NCBI GenBank assembly: GCA_907163375.1
Contig: CAJQUW010014378.1
Span: 217,766-281,765, forward strand
From: Prostheceraeus crozeri
Taxonomy: Eukaryota; Platyhelminthes; Polycladida; Euryleptidae
DNA length: 64,000 nt
Direction: 5' to 3'
Shown: piece by piece, positions 21,588-30,613 of the stretch
How the letters are laid out: the number at the start of each line of letters is the position of its first letter
Position numbering within the stretch: position 1 is the first letter of the stretch
Made by a program: the position numbers and the translations under genes
Notes under the pieces: model-generated
Database searches by the model: none
Seen by the model: only the letters and a program-made list of their open reading frames with translations
What the model was told of the DNA's origin: nothing

Positions 21588-24420
21588 GGTGACATGCCAC
21601 GCTCAATCACGCGTAATTCACGCGTGAACCACGCGTAATTACACATGACCCTAAACATCCGTGGCTATGCGGGACATTGCTGCAACATCTGTTATATAAG
21701 TTAGTTTAGTTGGCAGTCCTGTTATATAGACTTTGCGTCTCATGTGTCTGCATGTATCAGAGGCTAAACAATGTGATAGGACCTCAATTTCATGCTCAGG
21801 GAAGACAGAACATGCTTAGCGGTTCATTCGTGGTTCAAGCGGCAGCGCAGACAACCGTAGACGACGCGCAAACTATACACGCTCGCCCGCGCGTATTCAT
21901 AAACATTTCCAATGTTTTAACAGCATCAGATCAAGTGATTTCTGACTCCTAGTGCAGCGCGTATGTACGCGGGTAGAAGAACAGAATGTCCTTAACCACG
22001 GATGTTTGGGGCAGGGCTGTGGAGCCGATGCGTTATCTCATCGGCTCCGGCTCCGGCTCCACGACACTGATGTGAAAGGCTCCGGCTCCGGCTCCGACTC
22101 CGACTCCGACTTCAAATTCAGGTTCTATCTATGCTGGTTATCCTGGATCCGTTGAACGGGTTTTTTGGATGACGGTGTGGCCTTTAGAGGCTTGCTACAA
22201 TCATCAAATTAGTTTTCATTAACAAGCAACGACTTAAATTAATAATAAAAATGAAAATAGCCTAATATAATGACAAATAACATACTTGTCATATATTTTT
22301 GCATGAATTGACTATCTCTGAAAGATAAAATAAAGTTATAGCCAGGATTGGTTAAATTAGATAAAGATCTCCCGCACTGGCTAAAAATAAATTGGCCTAG
22401 CCTGCAACCAGTCTACTACGAGGCTACATTAAATAAGACCACATGAGTGATGATGATATACCTAATTAGCCGTCACAGGGGCCGAATAGTAGTATAAGCT
22501 TTTTAACAAAGCTTGAATATGAAACTGGATAGCGTATGCCTCTAAATAGCTTATAGGGCCTGTATCTACTCGAACATGGAAAGGGTATCGTCTATATAGC
22601 CAAATATACCGTATCAATAAAGATATCAATTGCTTTATTGAATATTAAAGTGTATATAGGCTAGCTTAAGTTGTTATTGTTATTTGTTATTGCCTTTATT
22701 CAATAGTCGGTTGGTCCATGAATAATATGATCGGTGGGTAGCCCACGACTCATCATCTGTAGAAATTGTAATTTAGATAGCCTCATTGTAGTGTAGGCTA
22801 GAAATGTACAATTGAAAATTATACTTAAAAAAATTAAAAATATCTAATTTAGGACAAGCTTTGTAATTCTATGCAGCATACTTAATAAGTTAAGGCCTAA
22901 CTTACATTATATTAATTTCGTATTTTTCATTATGGCGTAAAGTTGCAATAAATAATTCATCAATGATTCATGTATATTATTATATTCAATTTATGTATAA
23001 CACATTACCACTATTCCTCTGATGATGGTTAGGCTGATGAAACTGAACTCGGAGTATCACACAGTATGTTGCAGGGTGCTATGCATAATAAAAATTTGAC
23101 TGCGAGCATCGAGCAGAAATCCCATCTACTTTGCTAGCTTTCGAATGCGCGTGCGGTTTAATGTCACAGACAATAGAAAAGGGAGGTCAAGAGGTGCCTT
23201 TATTGAGAGCGTCTCAGTCTTTTTTTATTTTTTACATATAAGTCAGCATGATATCAGCATAAAGTGTTGACAGACGGAAAAAATAGTAATGAAAATTCTT
23301 GAAATCCACAGGTCTATGACATTTGGGGAAATGTTATTGCACGATACGGCTCTTGTGCAGTCCTCCCTCCCCCATTTTTTCTCTGGTCAAAAGATGCAGC
23401 ACCATTGGATGTCCGTTTCAGCATCACCGGTTTGAGTGTATCAAACCATGAGCAGCATTCCATCACCATTCCGTGCTGTTGTAAAAATCTACGTGGGTAA
23501 TTGCGATGTCATGGTCGCAAACTTCGTCAGCAAGTCAACATTGTAATTTGCCATCGAGTTTTTCGCATTGAAATATACCCTTTGAATTTTGAAGTCAAAG
23601 GAAATTCATTGTGAATGAGATACCTTTAAAATAATAGGGCGCTACTAGAAGTGGCTGGGTCGCTTATTGCTATAGCCATGTGAGGACTTGTAGTCAGGTC
23701 ATTCGTATGAGTGTGAAGAGTTATCCCTACAATCAAAATTGATCAAATTCAATAATCGATTGTTTTGAAAAATGTAGGTGGGGGACTGCACAAGAGCCTA
23801 CAATACAATCTAAGGAAATTGGCATTGTCACAGATGCCAGTAGCTTCTGCCAGTAGCCATACCGATAGATGATAGCCTACATAGTAACCGTATTAGATTT
23901 AAGACATTGCGCAAGAAATGTAGCTATATTATCTTTGCTGACTGAACTGGAAATGTGTACATAAATGATTGGCGACTTGTCTCTAGGAATCTACAATCAT
24001 CTAGTTAGCATGCATATAAGAAGTCTTCAAATTAATGGATTTTGGAGAGTACGTTGTCAATATGGAAATTAGTCTTACGAAACATAGCAATAAAAAATAT
24101 TACACATGTGTGTAAATATATAATAAATATAATACAAAAGAAGGCGGCAACTGCAAAGAAAGATATCGTGGAGGACAGATCATTGGTATACTTAAAAGAC
24201 ATATCATTAGATTTCAAATGATTTAATTTTTCTATGATGCCAATTAATAACTTTCAAAATTCTAGATTTATATCAAAGCTCAAACTATCGGAGCCGGAGC
24301 CGGAGCCTTTGTGATAAATCGGCTCCGGCTCCGGCTCCGACCAAAACCATCGGCTCCGGCTCGGCTCCGGCTCCACAGCCCTGGTTTGGGGTGTTCCGTA
24401 AATACGCGTGACATGTCACC
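21588..24420. mobile_element. TA-flanked MITE with long inverted ends, split by a hAT insertion
   Basis: The ends read GGTGACATGCCACGC and, reversed, GGTGACATGTCACGC; similarity continues for about 80-90 bp and includes CACGGATGTTT. A TA dinucleotide flanks each side (21586-21587, 24421-24422). Without the later insertion and its duplication the element would be about 450 bp. TA duplication with long inverted ends suggests a Tc1/mariner- or PIF-type MITE. The ACGCGT words are repeated near the left end. Confidence 0.75.
22012..24383. mobile_element. 2.37-kb non-autonomous hAT element with GGAGCC-rich ends
   Basis: It begins CAGGGCTGTGGAGCCG and ends with the reverse complement of CAGGGCTGTGGAGCCG. 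Perfect 8-bp duplications GTTTGGGG flank it (22004-22011, 24384-24391). Both subterminal regions are arrays of the hexamer GGCTCC/GGAGCC (22033-22112 and 24286-24378), which may be transposase-binding sites. The interior of about 2.1 kb is AT-rich with no transposase frame, so it depends on another hAT source. Confidence 0.92.
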
Positions 24421-24422
24421 TA

Positions 24423-26785
24423 GTACAGAAAAGGAAATCTCCACTTCCAAAATATCATCACACTACATCACAAGTCATTTAGTGATTAATTGAAAGGATC
24501 CAGCGACATTTCATTTATCTGAGAAATGACTGTCGGTAAAGAAACTTTCAATGTGTTTATTACAGAAAGTGCCAGGTTCCTTAACCGATAGAAGAAGAAA
24601 TTATGCAATAATTAGAATTTCTATCTTTGATATTCTTATAACCAGTACACCGACCACTTTCAATTATGACTCTGTGAACCAATTTTTAATTCGTATTCCA
24701 GCATTGAAAAATTGGAAAATAGTTGTCAATGACTGCTACAAATAGACACAGTATATTCATCCATGGAATAGTAGGCTAATTCACATGAAACAATGCTGCC
24801 ATCTGACTTAAAATTCTCTTCATGAAAATCCTGCCATTTGCTGTCAACAACTTACACAGCCAACTTGGCAAATAGTTTGACTATGATACGATGTTTTAGA
24901 TCGAAGCAGATCTACGAACCATAGATTTTTCCATGTGCCATCATTGCACATAGGCAAGATATCAAACTTCCATTCTAGTGTACTATTATCTACTTCTGTT
25001 TAACATAGTTCAAACAACAATGAACATGATAGAAATTGACCTGAAGACATTCCATGTCAAAATTATGACTTTTGGCCTGGTACTTCTCACTTAATCAGAG
25101 AAAATATAGAAAATTTTGTTTTTTTATTAGCAACTGAAATTTGCGTCCCATTGGATATACATGTGTTTTTATTGATCCTATCTGACAAGAAGAGGAATTA
25201 GCTAGAACTCGCCAGACGTGCAGATTCCTAGTAGGCACAGAGTGTACATCATTCCCTGCAGAAACTCAATCTGGCTGCCGGAGTATGTCGTTTCAAGCGC
25301 TTTTAGAGAACTACAATGTATGTGGAACAAAGTTAGCAAGATACCTCGCTTCCAAGCAAGGACAGACAGTGTTGAAATTGAATGAATTTGAAGTTAGTGT
25401 AGGTAGAACTTCTGCAATCGCAGGTGTCAAGAATGGTTTTAGAAATATCAATGTCAATCTCCAGAAATGGCGTAGCTGCTTTTTGCCCTCTTACGTGAAT
25501 TCTGTAGTAGGATGCCGTGAGTGCATAATCTAGAATAATCTAGTCACCTTTAATTATGAGAAAAATATCGACAGACATTCAGGTTTGGAAAACTCCCTGC
25601 ACTCAGTAATTTGCATTCCAGTGGCCCCATAAAGAGGTTGTCCAATGTGGGGGCCAAGGGAACTTCATTGACAATTCATCAATCTGCTCATAAACAGATG
25701 CATTTTTTCGAAGCATTTTGTAAAATTATGGAAATCTATCAAAACAGCAAATGCCATCAGAACCAATATATTATTACAACACGAGTGATTATTTAAACAC
25801 AACTGTTTCACAGCAATAAAGGACGGGGTATTACACTATAGAATTCAGTCAAACTTCAATTCGGCAGACAGAGATATTCGAGCGTTTTGCGAGGTCCGGA
25901 GCATGCTGTTCTTCAAAAAAGCAACTGCCCTATTCATGTGCTCCATTTCAGGTAAGATTCTTTGGATTGTAAATTGTTTCGCATGTGGCCTTCCTATCTT
26001 TTGATTAAATACTGACTCCCAAACATTTTGCTCCGCGGACTTCTGTATGAATAGGATTTGCCTATTAGGTGAGAATAGTGTTCTCGGATCCCACAAGAAA
26101 TTCAAAAATTAAATGTGATATCTGGCCGTTCGTATCTATAAATATTCATGATCTGCAATTACATTAGATAAAATATAATCCCTCTGATTCATGATTGAAG
26201 TTACCCAAATTGCCATTTGTGTTACAATTTAATGACTTTTTCTTTCCGATGTCCTATCATTTGTAATTCTTTCTAAATGTATTGTACCACTTTATTTATT
26301 TCATCAATTTGTGTATTCATGACTGTCACAATACTCATTTACCATCATAGTGATCTCCGCTTGAGAAATAGGCGTTTTGAGGACTTCGTAAAGAAGCGGT
26401 CACTTATCATTTAAAAACGAAGTGACATAAAAAAACACGAAGTGACCTCTTGCGATAAATAATTGTGCATTCTTTAACAAATCATAACTCGAAGTTCTTG
26501 TCATACTTTGTATTCAAAGTCCATTTTATGGAAGCCTCATTTGATCTTTGAACCATAGAGTCTCGTTTTATTAAATGAAATGAAATCGAACTTCACGTCA
26601 ATGATCCAATATTCACAACATGCATTGCATTTGCATCAATGAACGCACGTTTTCCTGCTTTTAACTGTTGATGACGGAAACGTAGATTCAATGACTGAAG
26701 TGAACTTTGAGTTCTTCAGATAGTTTTGATCGACCTTCAAACCATTGGTTATGTAAGCTTTTTGAACATCAAGCGTGAGAGAGCT
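24423..26785. other. Gene-free stretch between MITE and Polinton 1
   Basis: Apart from a family A copy (24999-25290) there is nothing I can support. Frames such as 25285-25533 (82 codons) have no recognised domain. A short inverted motif with AAGTGAC words lies near 26395-26440. Confidence 0.5.
24999..25290 (-). repeat. Dispersed repeat family A, reverse full-length copy
   Basis: Aligns in reverse with 13475-13770: GACATTCCATGTC, GCGTCCCATTGGATA, AGCTAGAACTCGCCAGACG and CCCTGCAGAAACTC follow in order. Its left margin (AACATAGTTCAAACAACA) resembles the edge sequence of the gypsy fossil at 14115-14137. Confidence 0.6.
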
Positions 26786-26791
26786 AGTTTC
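26786..26791. repeat. 6-bp target duplication, left side of Polinton 1
   Basis: AGTTTC immediately precedes the element's AGTAATGG end and is repeated at 46477-46482. Six-base duplications are the Polinton hallmark. Confidence 0.9.
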
Positions 26792-26971
26792 AGTAATGGG
26801 CAAAAGACCGTTCCAGGACACCATAAAATCAAAAAAATTAGTATCTTTAAAAACGACATAAATTTATGAATTTAGTCCCTTTTTCAGGTTTTTAAGACCT
26901 AAATTCATGAATTTAGTCCATTCAAAAAGTACCATTTTTGAAAAAATGGTACTTTTTTAAAAACGACATAA

Positions 26972-26991
26972 AGCTCCTCTGGCTTAAGCCG
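26972..26991. repeat. Partial hairpin mini-element in the left inverted repeat
   Basis: AGCTCCTCTGGCTTAAGCCG resembles half of the 27043-27070 element, reversed. The corresponding place in the right repeat lacks it. Confidence 0.6.
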
Positions 26992-27042
26992 ATTCATGAA
27001 TTTGAACCCTTTTTCAGGTTATGAAGACCTAAATTCATAAAT

Positions 27043-27070
27043 CGGCTAAAGCCAAAGGAGCTTCGCTCCG
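27043..27070. repeat. 28-bp double-hairpin mini-element, filled site
   Basis: Two stems, GGCT-AA-AGCC and GGAGC-TTC-GCTCC, flanked by AT on both sides. Polinton 2's inverted repeat has the same flanks (CATAAAT then TTGGGCG) without the element, so the net difference is 30 bp. Confidence 0.9.
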
Positions 27071-27163
27071 ATTTGGGCGTTTTTAAAAATACCCAATTTT
27101 CAAATTTTTCAAAATCTCAAATTTGTGATTATGACATTTTCCACCCTTAAAATCATGACCGTT

Positions 27164-27400
27164 CCAGGACACTAAAAATTATAAAAGTTGAGAATTTCAA
27201 AATTTGTGATTATGACATTTTTACTCCCGTCAAAATCATGACCGTTCTAGGACACCGAAAAAATCATAAAAGTTAAGAATCTCAAATTTGAGAAATACAA
27301 TCGGGCGAAGCCCTAGAACCTCTGGTTCGATTTTTCACCCTTAAAATCATGACCGTTCTAGGACACCGAAAAAAATCATAAAAGTTAAGAATCTCCAGAG
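27164..27400. repeat. Iteron-like repeats in the terminal repeat
   Basis: Three spaced copies of a block of about 45 bp containing CATGACCGTTC, AGGACAC and ATCATAAAAGTT lie here, with a related copy at the extreme end (about 26808). Such arrays could be sites for integrase or replication proteins; this role is inferred. Confidence 0.6.
27302..27329. repeat. 28-bp double-hairpin mini-element in left inverted repeat
   Basis: GGGC-GAA-GCCC and a slightly altered GAACC/GGTTC stem, flanked by AT on both sides. The right-hand repeat carries the same element at 46041-46068. Polinton 2 has an empty site. Confidence 0.9.
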
Positions 27401-27459
27401 TTATCCATCTTTCAGGTTTTCAAAATATATCATGTGACTAAAAATATTTCTTTAAAAAT

Positions 27460-27716
27460 GGATGAAACAAAAGTGGAAGGAACCGCAAGAATATATCCTT
27501 CATTATCATATGAAATGGATATTGCAAAACACAAAGATAGAGTACGTTATATGAAAGATAAAGAATCTCAATTATTACTTAGATTAGAACATTATAATAA
27601 ATTAAGAATGTGACACAAGCCGTTGGAGCATGTTTAACAATTTCTTTAGGCGCTCTCACCATTGTCATTTCATCTGGCGTTCTTACAATTCCAGTAGTTG
27701 CTACAGCTTTGTGATA
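27460..27716 (+). pseudogene. Partial second copy of the Polinton membrane-protein gene
   Basis: This matches the beginning and middle of the gene at 45140-45853, including the stretch encoding KHKDRVRYMKDKESQL and the hydrophobic ISLGALTIVIS. It adjoins the left inverted repeat, as the full gene adjoins the right one, so the inverted duplication once reached into the gene. It is a broken fossil copy. Confidence 0.8.
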
Positions 27717-27868
27717 CAATTAGATTTTAGTTGTACGTTAGGGAAGTTGTTTTAATTCAAGCACGTCAGCACAATCACATGACGCCAAAGCATCTGGCAG
27801 CTGTTTTCAATTCTCTCTCTCTCCTGTCATTGTTCCGTGTGCGCTAGAAAGCAAAGTTCTCATTTGAA
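27717..27868. promoter_or_regulatory. Possible promoter region of the first Polinton 1 gene
   Basis: This short spacer is clearly less AT-rich than the rest of the element, with a CT-rich run (about 27811-27825). It ends at the ATG at 27869. No TATA box is obvious; the assignment is positional. Confidence 0.3.
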
Positions 27869-28567
27869 ATGTCTTCCGTCAGCAAACTAGAGAGAGAATT
27901 TTGTTGCTTCGTGGATCAAGTTGTGCCTCTTATTTCACCAGACCATATGGATTTCTTCAAAACGATAACAACAAATTTTATCAATGAATCACTAAGAAAA
28001 AAACAGAAGACGAGTGGAAACGAAGAAGATAAAAAGAGAGAAGTGTTTGAAATAATCCGAGATTCATTCAAGGATGTTGACAGCAGCAATTTACCTGTAA
28101 TTCTCGAGAAAAAGGATATTATAAGTACATCATCGTGCATATCTTCATTGAATAAACTCATTGGTTTTGAGAAAATTACACATCGGAATCTTCTACGCTG
28201 CTATGTTTTACAAGGAGAAGTGCTTCAGCGACTGAAGTTATTGTCTAATATGAATTATACAAAATTCGTGAAAGAGTTAAATGAGACCCACAAAATAAAG
28301 TTTTCACGTTCATATATAACATTATTAATCAAATTGTTCAAAATGTCAAGACATTATCCAAATTTAGCTAATTCCTCCTTATCGATTCATTTTGTGATGA
28401 AGCATTTTACATATCTGGAAGATTTCATTGATCATGAGAAAGAAGAAGAAAAGCGAAGATTAGCGGAATCCATATTTGATTCATCCAATGTGCAACAAAC
28501 TGAACAACAACCTACTGGTCTAACGCAGGAATTTGAAGACTTGGAAATGTTGGACTCTACTTCATAA
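27869..28567 (+). CDS. Unidentified Polinton 1 protein, 232 aa
   Basis: A clean frame beginning MSSVSKLEREFCC. Residues about 45-70 are very charged, and the C-terminus is acidic and Gln-rich. The central part (about 105-190: LLRCYVLQGEVLQRLK then FVKELNETHKIKFSRSYITLL) is helical and recalls small DNA-binding proteins of phage (DUF3102-like pattern), but I do not recognise it with certainty. Its codons are less AT-rich than those of the structural genes, which suggests a later acquisition. It lies next to the left inverted repeat, often a place for variable cargo genes, and upstream of the protease on the same strand. Confidence 0.6.
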   Translation: MSSVSKLEREFCCFVDQVVPLISPDHMDFFKTITTNFINESLRKKQKTSGNEEDKKREVFEIIRDSFKDVDSSNLPVILEKKDIISTSSCISSLNKLIGFEKITHRNLLRCYVLQGEVLQRLKLLSNMNYTKFVKELNETHKIKFSRSYITLLIKLFKMSRHYPNLANSSLSIHFVMKHFTYLEDFIDHEKEEEKRRLAESIFDSSNVQQTEQQPTGLTQEFEDLEMLDSTS

Positions 28568-28760
28568 GTAACAAGTAGTAACATTTATTGCAATTTATTT
28601 GACTGAAGACTGAAAAGTGACAATGGACGTTGGCAATTTGGATTTCTGTTTTTCATATAAATGTTGGACTCTACTTCATAAGTAACAAGTAGTAACATTT
28701 ATTGCAATTTATTTGACTGAAGACTGAAAAATGACATTTTCAAATTGGATTTTTGTTTCA
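28547..28760 (+). repeat. 114-bp tandem duplication between two Polinton 1 genes
   Basis: ATGTTGGACTCTACTTCATA and the following bases, including AGTAACAAGTAGTAAC and TATTTGACTGAAGACTG, recur with a period of 114 bp (28547 and 28661). The first unit spans the end of the 232-aa gene, the second the leader of the protease gene. Near identity indicates a recent duplication. Confidence 0.9.
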
Positions 28761-28766
28761 TTTAAA

Positions 28767-29192
28767 ATGACTGACCTGATCGAGTTTTTTAAATTATATG
28801 GAACAGACACAACAACGAATTTCGACCTAAAGAAAATCGCACATCAATTGGGAATAAAGAATTTTTATGTCCTAATGAGAGACGAATTACAATTGATCAA
28901 AAATAAGCCAACTGTAAATTTCATAACGAATCTTCACACTTCAGACCAAAACGGCGTACATTGGTCAGCAGGTATCTTTAGTAAAAACGGAGATAATTAT
29001 TATTTTGACTCATACGGGCTTCCACCTACGAATGAAGTAAGAGCAATACTTGGCAATGGAATTTATAATACATTTCAAATTCAAAAACCGGGAACAACTT
29101 ATTGTGGACAATTATGTTTATACGTTTTGTACAAATTACAAAAAGGAGTACCATTTCTAGATATTATGTTAGAATTGAACAATGATAATTAA
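28767..29192 (+). CDS. Adenain-like maturation protease, 141 aa
   Basis: Polinton and adenovirus proteases of this family cleave capsid precursors during virion maturation. The cysteine protease triad is visible: His in QNGVHWSAG, Asp in YYFDSYGLPP and Cys in TTYCGQLCLYVLYKL. I prefer the ATG at 28767 (MTDLIEFFKLYG, preceded by AAA), because the longer frame from 28731 starts inside the tandem duplication. The length fits the short Polinton proteases. Its last bases overlap the end of the convergent integrase gene by 4 bp. Confidence 0.85.
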   Translation: MTDLIEFFKLYGTDTTTNFDLKKIAHQLGIKNFYVLMRDELQLIKNKPTVNFITNLHTSDQNGVHWSAGIFSKNGDNYYFDSYGLPPTNEVRAILGNGIYNTFQIQKPGTTYCGQLCLYVLYKLQKGVPFLDIMLELNNDN

Positions 29193-30553
29193 AGCTCGGT
29201 TTTCTGTAATTCGTTTTCATAGAATCTACCTTTGATATCCTCATTATCTAAATCTATAATTTCATAAGTAAACGGATAAGTTTGATTTATTTTAGAAACT
29301 TCAAATATCTCTTTAGTCCAATAGCCTACGAAGCCCTTTTCAAATTTGTTCTTATATTTAAATATTCGCACTCTATCTCCAATCTTGAATTTCGGCTTAC
29401 GTTTCTGCAAATTCGGATTACTCTCATTCAAATTATTATTCTCGAATATTTTCTTTCGTATTAAATCAGGGTCGTCAGAAGCATTCTTTGGGGTTTCTTC
29501 AATACCTGAATGAACTTTATTATTGTACTCTTCTACAACTCCTGGTAATATCCTCAACCATTTCTGATTTCCTTGCTGAGTAAACTTTTTGAAAATTTTA
29601 TTTTTTAACGTCCGATTGAATCTTTCTATCACTACAGCTTTTCCTGCGTTTTCAGTTGAATAAACAGTTTCAAATAGTGGCTGAACGTTTCGGTTATAAA
29701 ATTCCGATCCTTTATCAACAAACAATTTTTTTGGCTTTCTATTACTTTCTTTAAAGATTTCTTCAAACGCATATTTAACTGATAGACCACTTTTATTTTT
29801 TAAAGGCTTTACCCAAGCATATCGTGTATATAAATCTATAACGGTCAATGCGTATTTATAATCCCTTTCATTCGGCATATGAATAAGATCAGCACTCCAA
29901 ATATCATCTTTATTAAATACTTTTACTTTTAATAAATATTTAGGCTTTCTATATTCTTTATGAATTTCAGACGCATAGCGTCCTAGGTCATTCGACATTG
30001 CAGACGCGTAGGTTCGAGCGTTGCTCTCAGACAGCTTTGCTGTTGTTTCATTTAAACCCTGGCCGAATAATATTTTAGCTTGTAAAGCTTTCTTAACAAA
30101 CATTCTTTCAATTTTTTCTCTAAATGTAGGATTTTGAATACTATCTAATTCTTGTATCATCTTCTTATCAGCTGCATGTCGAGAACTTAGATCATGATTT
30201 CGATAAGCTAAATCATGCCTGTAAGCGGCGGCATCTACTCTATTTATTGGTTCTTCACCTGGTTTCGGATTATTATTCTCATCTAGTCTTATATCTAATC
30301 GAGTTCCTGGACCAGTATATGAATGACCAGGAAGATGTTTCTCTTTCGAATATTTACTCCAAATAAATCCAGGAAAGTTTTCTAATGTTTTTTGTATATC
30401 ACCACCGAAGTGGTGTGGAACTTTGTTCTTGTCACCTCCAATATGCTGACAGTTTGAGTTTTTATTTTTGTTTAATAGATAATTTAATAAATCTAAATTA
30501 GCAATTTTTAATTTAATTAAATTTTCTGAATTTGTGGAATTTGCGGTATCCAT
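29189..30553 (-). CDS. Phospholipase A2 domain joined to DDE integrase, 454 aa
   Basis: The N-terminal part (about residues 55-135) resembles the parvovirus VP1 phospholipase A2: calcium loop HSYTGPGTRLD, then NRVDAAAYRHDLAYRNHD with the catalytic HD pair, then AADKKM. In parvoviruses this enzyme breaches endosomal membranes. The C-terminal part (about 200-440) is a retrovirus-like integrase, with Asp in WSADLIHMP, Asp in FVDKGSEFYN and Glu in VIERFNRTLKNK, and ends in a chromodomain-like basic region (KFKIGDRVRIFKYK). Both are in one open frame. The linker (about 163-200) is encoded by unusually GC-rich DNA made of small hairpins. The integrase assignment is firm, PLA2 strong; how the fusion is used is unknown. 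Confidence 0.85.
   Translation of the reverse strand: MDTANSTNSENLIKLKIANLDLLNYLLNKNKNSNCQHIGGDKNKVPHHFGGDIQKTLENFPGFIWSKYSKEKHLPGHSYTGPGTRLDIRLDENNNPKPGEEPINRVDAAAYRHDLAYRNHDLSSRHAADKKMIQELDSIQNPTFREKIERMFVKKALQAKILFGQGLNETTAKLSESNARTYASAMSNDLGRYASEIHKEYRKPKYLLKVKVFNKDDIWSADLIHMPNERDYKYALTVIDLYTRYAWVKPLKNKSGLSVKYAFEEIFKESNRKPKKLFVDKGSEFYNRNVQPLFETVYSTENAGKAVVIERFNRTLKNKIFKKFTQQGNQKWLRILPGVVEEYNNKVHSGIEETPKNASDDPDLIRKKIFENNNLNESNPNLQKRKPKFKIGDRVRIFKYKNKFEKGFVGYWTKEIFEVSKINQTYPFTYEIIDLDNEDIKGRFYENELQKTEL
29970..30043 (-). repeat. Chain of three mini-hairpins in the PLA2-integrase linker
   Basis: On the plus strand: GACGC-ATA-GCGTC (29970-29982), GAGC-GTT-GCTC (30016-30026) and ACAGC-TTT-GCTGT (30031-30043). 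Each has a 4-5 bp stem and a 3-nt loop, the same design as the double-hairpin elements elsewhere in this element, here inside the coding frame. Confidence 0.75.
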
Positions 30554-30585
30554 TTTAAAAGATAAAAATAAAAGTTTTACCGAAA

Positions 30586-30613
30586 AGAACCAAAGGTTCT
30601 GAGGTTATTACCT
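30586..30613. repeat. Double-hairpin mini-element at a stop codon
   Basis: GAACC-AAA-GGTTC followed by AGGT-TATT-ACCT; the second stem overlaps the stop codon of the minus-strand gene ending at 30608. A 28-bp element of the same layout lies at the end of the capsid gene. Confidence 0.75.

Larger units (their letters stand above)
26792..27458. repeat. Polinton 1 left terminal inverted repeat
   Basis: Matches the reverse complement of about 45870-46476 with few substitutions and some length differences. Inside are repeated blocks: two or three copies of a segment with CCTTTTTCAGGTT and AAGACCTAAATTCAT, and several copies of CATGACCGTTC followed by GGACAC and TCATAAAAGTT. Homology continues into the adjacent partial gene. 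Confidence 0.85.

Noticed and set aside
24032-24217. 61-codon hydrophobic minus-strand frame inside the GGAGCC hAT element
   Set aside because: AT-rich chance frame; no similarity to transposases.
25285-25533. 82-codon plus-strand frame near a family A repeat
   Set aside because: No domain, no neighbour support and overlap with a repeat margin.
27869-28567. Host gene captured between two elements
   Set aside because: It lies inside the Polinton 1 ends with an intact duplication outside, so it belongs to the element even if acquired late.
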